From contig NC_035174.2 in the NCBI RefSeq assembly GCF_001659605.2, positions 5,520,389-5,584,388 of the forward strand: a stretch of DNA of 64,000 bases, in the 5' to 3' direction. This DNA comes from Manihot esculenta (lineage: Eukaryota; Streptophyta; Magnoliopsida; Malpighiales; Euphorbiaceae). Of the stretch, positions 50,270-62,788 are shown in pieces; within the stretch, counting starts at the first letter, position 1, and every line of letters begins with the position of its first letter. The notes beneath the pieces were generated by a model, which was given only the letters and a program-made list of their open reading frames with translations, made no database searches and was not told the origin of the DNA. The position numbers and the translations under genes are program-made.

Positions 50270-50709
50270 CTTGTAATTTTTTATTGATAATTTAATATGT
50301 ATGAGTTTATTTTATTTTTAATTTACTAATTAATGTTTAATTAATGTATGTTTATAATTAATGTTTAAGTAATATTTTTTTATAATTATTATTTAATTAA
50401 TAATTTTTATAATTAATATGTTTTTATATTTATTTATAAAATAATTAAATATTTGAATATTGGATGGAAATATAAAATATATAAATATTTAGAGTGAATA
50501 TATAAAATTATATGAATTTTTTAAGTGAAATATATAAATAAAATTAAAGTAAAATAAATAATATAATATTAAAAAGAGAGAAGAATATAAATAGAATATT
50601 TTTTTTGGTGTTAAAATTGGTGCAGAAGGTTGGAGTAAATATTACACCATTTTAATGCAAAGCACTAAAATGGTGCAAAAAATAGTGCATAGGGTTGGAG
50701 ATGGCCTAA

Positions 50710-51558
50710 GTTCAGGGCTGGCTTGTTTTTTTTTTTCAAAGACAGATCAGTGCTGGCTTTTCAATTTCAATAATTAATGATGAACGATGTTGGAAGGTGC
50801 ATCTCGTTCAATGAAACGGTACGGATTATGGTTAAGATTCCAAAAGCTTGGACAAGGAATACGACGTACGTAGCCAACCCAATATCTTCGATTTTGAATC
50901 TGATTTCACTTTTCTATACCATTGCTAGTGCCAGTAATTAAGCTGATCTGTGTTTGACTTTTCTACCATTCGAATTTACCTCATTTCCCTTTGTTGAATA
51001 ACTAAATGCATAGAGTAATAATAGAAAAAAATTTACATAAATCATGATGGATGTATTTTCATTTTCTGTCATATCTTTTGATTTTTTAAGTATAACAAAG
51101 AAATTTTAATTTATTGAACCGATATTATATTATATTTTTATTGAATCGATTTATTATTGTGAAAATCATTGCCAGTTGGAGTTGGGTATGTTTTCTTTTC
51201 TTTTATCTAATCATTTAACTTGATCAAGTTGATTAAAGTTTCCACATGCATTTTGTTTTTCATGCAACTACCCACTTATAAAATTACATTCGTCAGACTG
51301 GGGGAAGAAAGTTCCATACATAATCATATTTGGGGTCAATTAAATAAAACACAATAAACGACAGGCCCCGAGACGACGACTTCAATGACAGCTTTAGTTA
51401 AAGAGATACCATGTGCTGGAAAACAACTCAAATCCTTTCTGGTTGCTCATTTCATTTGAAAGAACCTCCTGAATATTGTGCTCATATTTCCATAAACTCA
51501 AAATGAGTAGAGATTATTCATCACCTTCAGATGCTGGCCAGGAGCCAGCATTCTCATC
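50710..51558. other. Spacer between Harbinger element and polyamine oxidase
   Basis: Holds the 3' flank of the polyamine oxidase gene near 51400-51558. Nothing else is recognised. Confidence 0.45.
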
Positions 51559-53665
51559 TTATTGCCATCTGTTCTTATTATAGCCTCTGCAAGATTTTTT
51601 CTTTATACAGTGGATCAAATCATTTGCGGTGTCAATTCCTGCAGATACAATTTTCTTAGCACAGTAAACCATCTGAGATTAATTTATGTGTGTGTGAGAG
51701 AGAGAGAGAGGACCTGCAGAATAAGCACCAGTAGCATATCCTATATATCGATCGCTTGTGTGCTCCCCCGTAAAGTATACAGGACCAACAGGATCCTGCA
51801 TTGGAAAAATAAATGCTTCTACTTTTAACTTTCAGGAAAATAAAAAACAGACAACATGGGAATTCCATTTATTTATGCTTACAGCTAATTGGTCTTTGCG
51901 TTTTTGACTGTAGTTATCTGGCCAATTAGAATAGCTGCCCTTGTAGAACCTGTCCAATCCCCATCTAGGTACAAGAATGGATTCAGGTTTTGGAATGTTA
52001 TTACCAAACAGCTTTTTAAGTATTACCATGATCTCTTCTTCAATGGCTTCATCAGGCAATTGCTCTATTCTCCTCGATTCATCAGCTGTTACAGTCACAA
52101 ACAATATGTTTGATCCTGGATGCTCATTCTCCAAATGCTGTAAAGTTAACCAACACCTTATCAAACATTTTATTCTCGCAATCTGGAGATAACAGAAATT
52201 TATATGCTATTTCTGATATATTTATAATACCTGCCAAAGTGGATAATATCCTCGGCTCATGTGGGTGTAGAGGAAGAACTCAGTTCCAGGGCCGGCAGGC
52301 CAGAACTTGTAAGGGAACTTTAGGAAGATCTTGGTATATATGGTCATGCTAAAGTCTGATATTGCAATTTTTTTCCATAGCTGATTCAGTTTCAGGAATA
52401 AAAGTCAGGAAACAGATCGAAGATCGTTAGGAATACTGAGAAAGCAAATTGGAAATGAACTTACAGGTAAAGTGGGCTTGAACTCGATTAGGTCACTCTG
52501 AAGAACTCCAACGCTGGCAGATACAATAACGTAATTGGAATTGTACGTGGAACCATCTTCAGTTTTTATAGTAACTCCATTCTTTGAGTAGCTTATATCT
52601 CTAACTACCTTATTTAGCTTAAGCCTGGGATCACTTGTCAGAGAGGAAAGGAACTGCTTAGCAAGATACTGAACTATAACCTCAAAGCCTCTCGGATCAG
52701 CCACGAAGTGTGGATCCTCTCCATGGTCTACGAACTCGTTTCGAGGGCAAGTGTGCTTCAAACTAGTAACTTTTGGTGGCTCTGCGTCTTCATAGTCATT
52801 GTGATAGAAGTCTATCACCATTTCAAGTGGGGTTATGGGCACCCTGCAGGATAAAACTCAACTCGATTGTTATATATGTATATACATTTCCAGCCAAAAT
52901 AACTTGAAACGGAATCGATAAATGTAAAGTCCTTGATTACTTGTTGAACATTCGCTGTGATGCCAAAATTGAGATATCAACATCTTTCTTTTTGGATGAC
53001 AATTTTTTCGATAACGCAACGCAGAAATCATCTCTAGCAGAAGCAACCTTATCAACTTTCTCCACCAGCTTAGAAGGATACAGTCCACCTCTGTGGGGAA
53101 TGGATAAAAAGTGTTAATTTTTCAAGTCACTACTTCAAAAGGAAACCCAAAAAGTGCAAAAGAGAAAAGCAGCAGTTGTTTAATTACTCTTGTTTATAGG
53201 TGTTTGATGTGAGATTTTCATAGTTGCTAAGGGTAGTTCTGAGCTTAAGTTTTCTGGCAATATCCAGTAAGGGATTGGCCACAGGCCCCCCACCAAAAAG
53301 CCAATTGGCACCCTTCTCAACGGTGAGTCCACTAAATTGAGTTTTCATGACACGACCACCAATCCTGGGAGTTGCCTCTAGAATCAATATATCACGTATC
53401 CCGGCCTCATGTAGCGTTTTTGCTGCTGCAATTCCTGAAACATAACAGCTCAAAGAACCCAAAATGAATGGCTTGGACACGTTTTCTAAACATTATATAT
53501 TAATTCTTGTTATATAAAGTAATTCTCTTAAAGGTTATATAGATAATGATCACCTGACAAACCAGCTCCGATGACAATGACGGTGGGGGACTGTGAGGCT
53601 GAAGCAGAAGCCAAGAAGAAATGGAAGAGAAGGAGAAGCACCATGGCCAAAAGCTTCTTCTTCAT
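51559..53665 (-). CDS. Polyamine oxidase, secreted (maize PAO/AtPAO1-like)
   Basis: FAD-dependent amine oxidase acting on spermidine and spermine and releasing hydrogen peroxide. Eight exons (53665-53554, 53434-53188, 53090-52941, 52843-52465, 52380-52231, 52137-51883, 51795-51714 and 51638-51559) give 484 residues, close to the 500 of maize PAO. Residues 1-24 form a signal peptide with a strong Leu/Phe core, which points to the apoplast. The FAD-binding Rossmann motif is VIVIGAGLSG (G33, G35, G38) and ILILEATPRIGGR. The C-terminal FAD block VYFTGEHTSDRYIGYATGAYSAG is intact. The end KKKSCRGYNKNRWQ has no peroxisomal signal, which also favours secretion. Catabolic versus back-converting activity cannot be told from sequence alone. 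Confidence 0.94.
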
Positions 53666-53750
53666 TCTTAAAACAGTAAGAGCAGTAAACTAAATGATGC
53701 AGGTTTTGCTTGGAAGGTGAGAAGCGAGTAGAATTGCTTCCCTGGATTCC

Positions 53751-53758
53751 TATTTATA
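53751..53758 (-). promoter_or_regulatory. TATA box of polyamine oxidase gene
   Basis: TATAAATA followed by GG on the minus strand, about 86 bp upstream of the ATG at 53665. A match to the plant TATA consensus at usual spacing. Confidence 0.65.
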
Positions 53759-56700
53759 TTCGAAGCAATGCATTAAAATTCACATGTTTTACTGTTTATT
53801 CATAGGGAAAATTAAATAATTCAACCACAACTAATTAAATATTCTTCTCAACTGAGTCAAGTCTTAAAAAGTGTGCGACAACAGGAATCAACAATAATTG
53901 TTAGAAAAAATTTTGTATGAGAAAAAGGTAAACCTGAGCTGTTTGATTGCTACTTTCCATAAAGTTTACTCATAATTGACAATTAAAAATCTAATTAAAT
54001 CCCTTGCACTCATACGTAGATGGAGAGATTCAAAGCGGATATATCTCCCTAAGTCTTAATTTTAATTTAAACCATTGATAAAATTAACTATATTTAATTA
54101 AAAAAAGTAATAAATTCAAAACAATGCACCCTTTCATGAATACATACATGAACACCTTCGCTTTGGATCTCACACCACTGCTTCCAACAACCATCGCTTC
54201 CTGGCCTCCCTACCCTACTTCGCTACCCTACCATCAAAACAATTTTTATTAAATTAACTATACTGTAAACTATTTAATATTTTTTACTATTTATCACCGT
54301 TTTTTTCAAACTAGAGATTAGAAATAGGATTAAAAATTGAGAAAGGGAACTTAAAACCTATCGTATTTTCTCAAATTTATTCAGATACACTTACTGTGAG
54401 TGTTACCATTTATCACCGTTTTATTTAACGTTATTTCATAATAAAAAATACATAAAAATATTTTTTATATTTCGTAATATAAGTCAAACAATAAACAGTG
54501 AGGCTCATAATTTTCATTTAAGTGTTATCGGAATAAAATTAAATAAGACAAAAAAAATAGGAAAAATATAAAGAGAAAATTAAATGAGAATAAGAAAGAA
54601 TGGAGTATTTGTACACAGCGAAAAGGAATATCTTCTCTCTAAATATTTCTGAAAATTATCCACCTATTTAAAACGTGATTTTGTTTATTATTATTAAATG
54701 TATCTGTCATATTCATACTTTAATTTTCTACTAAAAGAATAATATTTTTTTTTCTAATAATGCATATTTCACCGATTATTTTAAAGGTTTTTGTTGATTA
54801 ATTTTAAGAGAAGAGAACACGTTTGGAATCTCATCTTCTATCTTACAATCATTAAAAAAGAGCTAATAATTCTGGATTTCCTGGAAGAAGAAGAGTATGA
54901 AGAATATGAAATGACAGAGCAACCACCATTGACGGACGAGCCTGCCAGCTAGGCATGCCAATTCATTGATTTACTGGTCAATATTTAATTTTTTTAATTT
55001 TTTTAAAAAAAATTAAAATCACAAAACTAGTTTCTCTAAACTATACGAATCTACTACTATTTAACTTTATAAAGTAAATACCAGATTTTGAATAGCGAAA
55101 AATCGAAGGAAAATACAAGCTAGAGGGAAAATAATTCATTGAATATGGTATTTAGCGAGGAAAACCAGATAAGCTATAATATTAAGTCTTAGAAACCTCA
55201 ATTGAGAATTCTTTGTTTGTGAAAAAATATTTATTTTTGAACACAAACAGAAAATGATACACGGCTTCTATTGAAAGCTTGGAAACTGAAAGGTGGGTGC
55301 TGGATCTGTAAAATATGAGTTTGGTAAAGAAAAAATAATAATATTAAAAAAAAAAGCAAGTAAATTTAAGAAAAAAATTAATATGAGATAAATTCAGTCA
55401 AAGGATTAATATTAATTTTAGTATTATTAATTGATTATAAATGCATAAATGATTTTAAATTATTTTTTATAAATATCAAAAATATTTTAATACCCAAACC
55501 TTTTTAAATTTTTAAACTAGTTGAGAAACAGATAGTCATTAATTAATTCTAACTTTTAGACAATCGTAACTCTTAAAATTTAATTTAATTATTACATTAA
55601 AAATTAATAAGAATTGATTTTAACTAATACATGCAAAACATTTGGTGTATTTAAATTAGAATATATTATTTGTTAAAATGACTTTATACAACCTAATTTA
55701 TTATTTATTTTATATTAAATTTACTAATTATAAATTTAATTAATCTGAAATAATTACACAATAAATTATCGTGATATCAATAAACAGAATAATAATAAAT
55801 ATAGTTAAAAAGAATAGCATGAATATCAAAAAATAATAAAAACAATTAGGGCGCCAGAGCTAACGTTCCTTGGAAATAGCAATTATCTGCTTCCTGAATA
55901 GAAAGGCAGGGCATCCATCCATCAGCAGAGAGAGATTTCATCTTCAAATTCATAAATGATGAACCACTTTACAATCTACAAGTAAAGGCAGCTCTATTTA
56001 AGCGGAATGAATCCTTCTGTAGCATATTTCTGATAAATAAGGAAAATTTATTTGTCTTGTTATATTTTGTCCTTTAGCCATCACTTTCTCTGGACTACTC
56101 TTTACCAGCTCATATGTAGCTTCCCAAATTAGGCTATCAACTAACTTATTATGATTTGTCGCTATTTTTATAATATTAAAACTCAAATAAACTAAGATGT
56201 TTTAAAGAATCAAACTCAAAATTTTAGTGTTTTAAAATATTAAAACTATACAAATATATAAATTATCAAATAATATATAGTTATTTTTATTTTAATTTAA
56301 TAAAATTTAAATGTGTTACGAAATGTTTTTAAATTAAAAAAAAAAACTTACTAGATATATATAAATTTAGTGTCAACTCTCATTTTACATTATTTTCCCT
56401 TATTTAGATGGAAATCGGATTATGGATTTGACATATATATATATTTTTTCTCTCCTTATTGCAAGTTATAAAGGGGCATCTTCTCCAAAATAAGAGGGGA
56501 ATGTTTGCAGTCTTGGGCTTAAAAATTGAATATGTGGCTCATCGTTAATCCCAACCTATCTTCCCTGTTTGAGATTGAATGTAAAAATATTTTTAACATT
56601 TTAAAACGTCATTAAGAAAAATAGTTTGGAAAATTATATTATTATTTTAAAATTTTATGTTAAAATATATTCAATTTTTATAATTGAATTAAAATTTCTA

Positions 56701-57305
56701 ATATATAATTTTAATAATGATTAATTATCAGTTTTTAACAGTATTAAATCTAGTGATAATCTGGAGTTAATTTCAAGTCCTTATTATATTTGCGGTGCTG
56801 CAGACATCATTAATTTAATTAAAATAATAAATTAAAATTTTTTAATACCATTATTATTAAAAAAAAATTGATTTCTATAATGTTTTAAAATATCCATAAA
56901 TTTTGATTCTATTAAACAGTTGAATTTATTTAGTTGCTAAAGAAAGTATTAAAAAGATATGAATGTTTAAATTTGTCTTTTAAAAGTAAATAAATTAAAA
57001 CATTAATAATGGCAAAAATTTTAATTACTAAATAGTAATTTAATTGAAATTTAAATTATGTAACATACTTAGAAAATAGATGAAATCATTACAGTATCTA
57101 ATGTGATCAAAATTTTAAAACATTATTAACTTAATTATTAATAATAATAATAATAATATCTAAAGGGATTTTAAAAAGAACCTTAATTAAAAAAATATAT
57201 CAAATTTCTACAGGAGTTTAGGACCTAGGGCTCCATCAGTGGTCCATCATAATTTTTCTCCTTATTTTGTCCTTGAAAGCGAAGGAACAAAGGGGCCAGA
57301 CAGTG
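53759..57305. other. Long AT-rich intergenic region
   Basis: The polyamine oxidase upstream region grades into low-complexity AT-rich DNA (especially 55320-55850 and 56570-57190). Short open frames lack coding character. No mobile-element ends were recognised. Confidence 0.45.
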
Positions 57306-57310
57306 AAAAG

Positions 57311-57589
57311 TATAGAGAAAAGGGTTTTTGTATTATTTACTGAACGTATTACAAAAACTTATATAATACAAGTTTACAACTAACTAAATACAAGATAAGT
57401 ATATAGCTATAACTCAAATACTAAAAATAAGTATACAACTATAACTCAAATACTAAAAATAGATAAAACTGTTATAGTTAGTCTTTATCCTTAATATCTA
57501 CAACTAACTAAATACAAGATAAGTATATAGCTATAACTCAAATACTTAAAAATAGATAAAACTGTTATAGTTAGTCTTTATCCTTAATA
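57311..57589 (-). repeat. 3' LTR of the young copia element
   Basis: 279 bp, in element orientation running TATTAAGG to TCTCTATA, so the ends are TA...TA instead of the usual TG...CA. Inside, a segment of about 90-125 bp ending TTAGTCTTTATCCTTAATA occurs twice in tandem. The polyprotein stop codon lies in this LTR. Confidence 0.92.
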
Positions 57590-60500
57590 CGCCCCCGCAA
57601 GATTGAGGCGCCATTGGAGACTCCAATCTTGGTTCTAAAGTAACAAAACTGAGTTCTTCCCAAAGCCTTTGTAAGCACATCAGCAACTTGATCTTTTGAA
57701 CTTATGTGAAGAACCCTTAACTGTCCAGCATTAATTTTCTCGCGAACAAAATGGTAATCCAGTGCAAGATGCTTCATCCTAGTATGATAGATTGGATTGG
57801 CGCAGAAGTAAGTCGCACCAAGATTATCACAATGAAGGACTGGTGGTTGTGATATTGGTGCTCCCAAATCTTGTAATAAACTTTGAACCCAAAATACCTC
57901 TGCTGCAGCATTGGCTAAGGCTTTGTACTCAGCCTCTGTAGAAGATCGTGAGACAGTCTTTTGCCGACTAGATTTCCAAGAGATAATATTAGAACCAAGA
58001 TATAGAACATAAGCAGTTGTAGACCGCCCATTATCAAGGGCACCACCCCAATCAGAATCAGAGAAGGCTGACAGAGTATGAGTAGAATTTCGATTGAGAA
58101 ATAAGCCATAATGTATGGTTCTTTTGAGATATCGCAAAACACGTTTCAGTGCTTGAAGATGAGTTTGCGTCGGTGCATGCATAAACTGTGACAGCCGATT
58201 CACTGCAAAAGAAACATCAGGACGCGTAATTGCCAAATATTGAAGAGATCCAACAATTTGGCGATATACGGTGGAATCAGTCGAACTAGAACCATCATTT
58301 AATATCAGCTTGTCTCCTGTAGACATAGGAGTATTCACCTCTTTAGCTCCAGCCATATCAAATCGCTCTAACAAATTAGCAATATGTCGATGTTGCGAAA
58401 GAAATAATCCTGCAGCTGTAGAAATTACTTCAACCCCCAAAAAATGATTTAATATTCCCAAATCTTTGATAGAGAACTGAGCAGATAGCTTCTGTACACA
58501 GGTATTCAGAAAATGATTGTTATTACCTGTAAGTACAATATCATCAACATATACTAGAAAATATGCAGTAATCCCATTGGAGGAAAAAATAAACAAGGAC
58601 GCATCAGCATTTGATTTGCGAAAACCAAGTTTGAGCAAAAAAGAAGTAAGTTCAAGATACCAAGCTCGTGGAGCCTGTTTCAAACCATAAAGAGACTTCT
58701 TCAGTTTGCAAACATAATCAGAAAACTCAGGTTGCACATATCCTGGAGGTTGCTGCATGTAGACATCTTCATAAAGTGTGCCATGTAAAAAGGCATTATT
58801 TACATCCAATTGCCTTAACTGCCATCCTTTAGAAATTGCAAGAGTAAGAACTACCCGAATTGTGACCGGTTTTGTAACCGGACTTAATGTATCAAAATAA
58901 TCACGCCCAGGTTCCTGAAGAAATCCTTTGGCAACCAAACGTGCCTTGTACTTATCAATAGTACCATCCGGTTTACGCTTAATCCGAAACACCCATTTGC
59001 AACTAATAAGATGATGTTTGTCTCTCGGAACCAACTCCCAAGTTTTATTTTGCAAAAGAGCATTGTACTCTGAATCCATCGCCTGCCGCCAAAGTGAACT
59101 TGCCAGAGCTTGTTTAACTGTTCTTGGCTCGAGTGTATCCTGTAAAGGATATTTAGTTGTAAGATTAACAAAAGAAGAATTAAAATACTTTGAGTTAGGC
59201 TTCCTTTGTCGCTGCTGTCGTTGTACAGGAGCTGGAACTGAGTCTTGTGAAACAATCGGTAGTGGCAAATCTAAATCAGCAGTAGAAGATTCAGACATCA
59301 AAGGTTCAACTTGTTGAGTCTCAGTACTAATTAATGGCATGGCAGATTGATCAGATTCTGCTGATAATGCTGTAATAGATTCTGAACCAGTACTCGAAAC
59401 CAACAAATCAGAATCACTTGGAATAGAAATTGCCAATGGAACCGAAGCAACTACAGTTGGTGCAACAGGTGATGAATTTTGTTGTTGTGCCGAACCTGTA
59501 CAAGAAGCATCTCGAAAATAATCTGTAAATTGATGAGAACTAGTGCAAGTTTCAGATGGAAAAATATGCTCAACAAATTGAACATGACGAGACAAATACA
59601 AACGATTAGCCTTTGGATCGTAACATTTGTATGCAGATTGAGTTGGAGAATATCCAAGAAAAATACAAGGCAATGAACGACACTGAAGTTTAGAATTATT
59701 ATATGGCCTTAGCCATGGAAAACAAAGACAACCAAAAGATTTCAATCTCTTAAAATTATGAGACCTACCAAACAATCTAGAGAAAGGTGTTTGAAATGAA
59801 ATAGCGGATGAAGGCAACCGATTGAGCAAATAAACAGCAGCCTGGAAAGCATGAGACCAATAATTAGAAGGTAAAGACGAAAATTGTAACATAGCAAGAC
59901 CTGTTTCAACTATTGAGCGATGACGACGTTCAGCAGTACCATTATACTCTGGCGTATGTGGAGGTGTTGTATAATGTGAAATACCACAAGACAAAAAATG
60001 ATGCTTAAGCTTTTGATACTCCCCACCATTATCAGTGAACACAGAAACAATTTTAGTGTGAAAATAATTTTCAACCAATTTCTGAAAGTGGATAAACAAA
60101 TCATGAGTATCAGATTTCTTCTTCATGGGATATAGCCAAACATACTTAGAATAGTGATCAATAAATGTAGCGTAATACTCATAGCCATCAATAGATTTTT
60201 GTGTAGGACCCCAAACATCGGAATAAACAAGTTGCAAAGGCTTATTACTAACAAGAGAATTCTCAGAAAACGGTAATTTATGACTCTTGCTCATAGAGCA
60301 GGAAGTACAATGAAAACTAGAAACATAGTTAGACATAGACTGAAGACCAATATTTCGAAGTACTAACAAAAAGACTTTATTGTTGGGATGACCAAGCTTA
60401 TGATGCCATTCAGAAAGCAAAGACAGACACCGAGTAGTAACATTCAGCTGAGGACGTTGAGAATTAACTCTAGAAAAACTTGCACAGTAGATATCATCAA

Positions 60501-61806
60501 TGTTCTCTCCCCGTAGCAGAGACGCCCCCGTGTACAGATCCTTCACAACAAAATAAGATGGAAAAAATTCCACAGAAACATGATTAGTGCGACATAACTT
60601 AGCAATTGAAACCAAATTCTTGCGCAGATTAGGCACACATAACACATTAGGCAATGATAAATTCTTAGAGTAAGCAGGAATTTGCACAAAACCAGTATGT
60701 GATACAGCAAGCGTTTTACCATCACCAAGTTGTACTTCCTCAGGACCTCCATAGTCAGAATAGCTTTGCAAAGAAGCTGGATTCGACACAACATGATGAG
60801 AAGCTCCGCTATCAAACAACCATTGTTGTGGAGAAGAAGCAGCCATAGCAGAAGTAACATTAACTGCAGGTATCGGTGCTAAAGAATGAGAGGTATCAGT
60901 CTTCAAAGACATATTATTCTCCTTAAGAAAGCGAGCCAATTTGCGACATTCAGCAGTAGTATGCCCAGTATATTCACAAAATTGACATACCACATTAGGT
61001 CGATAAGAACTGCGACCTCGACCACCAGAGTAAGAACCACGACCACCACGTTGATTTCCAGAATAATTGTAGTTTTGTGGAGATCGATTATAATTGCCAT
61101 TCTGATTTTGTGAACGCCCTCTAGAACGTTGAGTGTAATTGATAGTAGCAATCACTTGTGACGTAGCTGAAACAGTTGTGGAATCTTTTTCTTGTAAGGA
61201 TCGTTCATGATCAGTAAGTTTTTCAAAGAGATCAGAAAAGGTTATTGGGGTTTCACGAACTTTTAACGCAGCAACTATGGGACTGTAATCATCTCCCAAT
61301 CGCGTGATAATATAAACAATTAAATCATCATCACTCACCGGATTCTGGGTAAGAGCAAGCTCATCTGCAATAGCCCTCATCTCATTGAGAAAAACAGCAA
61401 TCGGTTTGGTTCCCTTAGAGTTCTGTGCTAATTTAGTCTTTAAGGACAAAATTCTAGAACGAGAAACATTAGCAAAACTCTGGTGAAGCCGATCCCATGC
61501 TTCTTTGGCAGTATTGGCTGAAGAAATCAAGGGTTGAATAGTATCGAAACAACTTCCTAAAAGAGCACTGATCAAGATTTGATCTTGTCGAAACCATAAG
61601 GCGAAAGCTGGGTTGGCTGTTTTGTCTTTTTCAGAAAGAAATTGTGATGGTGCAACCCGTGAACCATCAATAAAATCAAGTAAATCAAGACCAATTAAGG
61701 TTGATTGAATCTGTTTTCTCCAAACAGGAAAATTCTCCTGAGTAAGTTTAATAGGAAAATGCGTTGGAGCATTTAATTGAATAACAGTAATAGATGACGA
61801 AGCCAT
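57571..61806 (-). CDS. Copia Gag-Pol polyprotein, intact, 1,411 residues
   Basis: One open frame from ATG 61806. Order of parts: Gag (about residues 1-270), zinc knuckle [14 protein letters not shown] (274-287), aspartic protease DSGASHH (332-338), gag-pre-integrase (WHHKLGHPN), integrase core ([29 protein letters not shown]), reverse transcriptase ([30 protein letters not shown]; catalytic YVDDIVLTG) and RNase H ([34 protein letters not shown]). Integrase before reverse transcriptase is diagnostic of Ty1/copia. No stop or frameshift is seen. The last residues (RIKDKD) are read into the 3' LTR. It makes the proteins for capsid formation, cDNA synthesis and integration. Confidence 0.96.
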   Translation of the reverse strand: MASSSITVIQLNAPTHFPIKLTQENFPVWRKQIQSTLIGLDLLDFIDGSRVAPSQFLSEKDKTANPAFALWFRQDQILISALLGSCFDTIQPLISSANTAKEAWDRLHQSFANVSRSRILSLKTKLAQNSKGTKPIAVFLNEMRAIADELALTQNPVSDDDLIVYIITRLGDDYSPIVAALKVRETPITFSDLFEKLTDHERSLQEKDSTTVSATSQVIATINYTQRSRGRSQNQNGNYNRSPQNYNYSGNQRGGRGSYSGGRGRSSYRPNVVCQFCEYTGHTTAECRKLARFLKENNMSLKTDTSHSLAPIPAVNVTSAMAASSPQQWLFDSGASHHVVSNPASLQSYSDYGGPEEVQLGDGKTLAVSHTGFVQIPAYSKNLSLPNVLCVPNLRKNLVSIAKLCRTNHVSVEFFPSYFVVKDLYTGASLLRGENIDDIYCASFSRVNSQRPQLNVTTRCLSLLSEWHHKLGHPNNKVFLLVLRNIGLQSMSNYVSSFHCTSCSMSKSHKLPFSENSLVSNKPLQLVYSDVWGPTQKSIDGYEYYATFIDHYSKYVWLYPMKKKSDTHDLFIHFQKLVENYFHTKIVSVFTDNGGEYQKLKHHFLSCGISHYTTPPHTPEYNGTAERRHRSIVETGLAMLQFSSLPSNYWSHAFQAAVYLLNRLPSSAISFQTPFSRLFGRSHNFKRLKSFGCLCFPWLRPYNNSKLQCRSLPCIFLGYSPTQSAYKCYDPKANRLYLSRHVQFVEHIFPSETCTSSHQFTDYFRDASCTGSAQQQNSSPVAPTVVASVPLAISIPSDSDLLVSSTGSESITALSAESDQSAMPLISTETQQVEPLMSESSTADLDLPLPIVSQDSVPAPVQRQQRQRKPNSKYFNSSFVNLTTKYPLQDTLEPRTVKQALASSLWRQAMDSEYNALLQNKTWELVPRDKHHLISCKWVFRIKRKPDGTIDKYKARLVAKGFLQEPGRDYFDTLSPVTKPVTIRVVLTLAISKGWQLRQLDVNNAFLHGTLYEDVYMQQPPGYVQPEFSDYVCKLKKSLYGLKQAPRAWYLELTSFLLKLGFRKSNADASLFIFSSNGITAYFLVYVDDIVLTGNNNHFLNTCVQKLSAQFSIKDLGILNHFLGVEVISTAAGLFLSQHRHIANLLERFDMAGAKEVNTPMSTGDKLILNDGSSSTDSTVYRQIVGSLQYLAITRPDVSFAVNRLSQFMHAPTQTHLQALKRVLRYLKRTIHYGLFLNRNSTHTLSAFSDSDWGGALDNGRSTTAYVLYLGSNIISWKSSRQKTVSRSSTEAEYKALANAAAEVFWVQSLLQDLGAPISQPPVLHCDNLGATYFCANPIYHTRMKHLALDYHFVREKINAGQLRVLHISSKDQVADVLTKALGRTQFCYFRTKIGVSNGASILRGRIKDKD

Positions 61807-61857
61807 TGATTAAAATTTAAGAAAATTGGATCAGAAAACTCGTGAGAGCAGATTGCG

Positions 61858-61869
61858 GCTCTGATACCA
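61858..61869 (-). other. Primer-binding site of copia element
   Basis: TGGTATCAGAGC on the minus strand, complementary to the 3' end of initiator tRNA-Met, begins immediately after the 5' LTR with no gap. Confidence 0.9.
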
Positions 61870-62148
61870 TATAGAGAAAAGGGTTTTTGTATTATTTACT
61901 GAACGTATTACAAAAACTTATATAATACAAGTTTACAACTAACTAAATACAAGATAAGTATATAGCTATAACTCAAATACTAAAAATAAGTATACAGCTA
62001 TAACTCAAATACTAAAAATAGATAAAACTGTTATAGTTAGTCTTTATCCTTAATATCTACAACTAACTAAATACAAGATAAGTATATAGCTATAACTCAA
62101 ATACTTAAAAATAGATAAAACTGTTATAGTTAGTCTTTATCCTTAATA
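61870..62148 (-). repeat. 5' LTR of the young copia element
   Basis: 279 bp, matching the 3' LTR except for one substitution I can see (ACAGCTATAAC here, ACAACTATAAC there). It has the same TA...TA ends and the same internal tandem duplication. Confidence 0.93.
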
Positions 62149-62788
62149 AAAAGAACAAGCCCAGGGCTTGAAGTAATAAAAACATAAAAGATGTTCTAGA
62201 TTGATTGAAGCTCCACCCGAATGAGAAGCAAAAGCTTCACTTGCATTGCCTAGAAGTGCATGATGGACGGTCGTGAAGGAGGAAAGAGATAATGATGGGA
62301 TCTCATCGGGGACCCAAGAGCCAGAAATTTCTGAACGGCGGGACGCAAATGATCTAAGGCCATAAGAGTTGAGAGCAAATGCGTACGGATAGAAGAAGAT
62401 TAGAAGCATTTTCTTGGGTTTCACTCAAAGGCCAAAGCTGCAAAGTGCAAAGCAATTGTGGCATTGCTTTTCACCGCACAATCACTCGATATACTCACAC
62501 GCGCACTTATTTCTTTTCCTTCTTGGAAATGAGATATTATCCCATTTGTTCCCTTATTTAGCAACATCTGGAAGATCGGCGTCAGCCTTTTAATTAAAAC
62601 AATTGAAATTGAAAGAAAAGAAATACAAAATCTCCAAAAAAGCAACAAATAAATCAAAAGGCTAGAGAAAGTGAAAGATAAATTGGAAATACAAAATTAA
62701 TTAAAACAATTCAAATTGAAAGAAAAGAAAAAAAGGAGGACAAAGCTCAAAAATAAAAATTCACAAATGAAACCCAGGCAACGACTCC
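62149..62788. other. Downstream flank of BURP gene cut by copia insertion
   Basis: Begins with the right copy of the AAAAG target duplication. A minus-strand frame from ATG 62424 (MKPKKMLLIFFYPYAFALNS) runs about 90 codons to the insertion point. I do not recognise it and it may be non-coding, for instance an extended 3' region of the BURP gene. The part from 62640 to 62788 is A-rich. Confidence 0.4.

Larger units (their letters stand above)
46596..50706 (+). mobile_element. PIF/Harbinger DNA transposon, structurally complete
   Basis: 4,111 bp bounded by terminal inverted repeats GGCCATCTCCAAC (46596-46608) and GTTGGAGATGGCC (50694-50706), flanked on both sides by TAA (46593-46595 and 50707-50709), the three-base target site typical of this superfamily. 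It contains both family genes in divergent orientation: a Myb/SANT-type ORF1 (minus, 48054-47050) and a DDE transposase (plus, 48911-50269). Five 137-bp repeats lie between them. Both genes carry disabling changes, so the copy is probably dead, though its ends could still be mobilised in trans. Confidence 0.92.
57311..62148 (-). mobile_element. Full-length, very young Ty1/copia retrotransposon
   Basis: 4,838 bp with two 279-bp LTRs (57311-57589 and 61870-62148) that differ at one base by my reading, a 5-bp target duplication AAAAG (57306-57310 and 62149-62153), a primer-binding site TGGTATCAGAGC at 61869-61858 directly abutting the 5' LTR, and a polypurine tract (TTGCGGGGGCG) directly before the 3' LTR. 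A single uninterrupted polyprotein fills the interior. All parts needed for autonomous movement look present. It inserted between the BURP gene and the intergenic DNA to its left. Confidence 0.96.
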
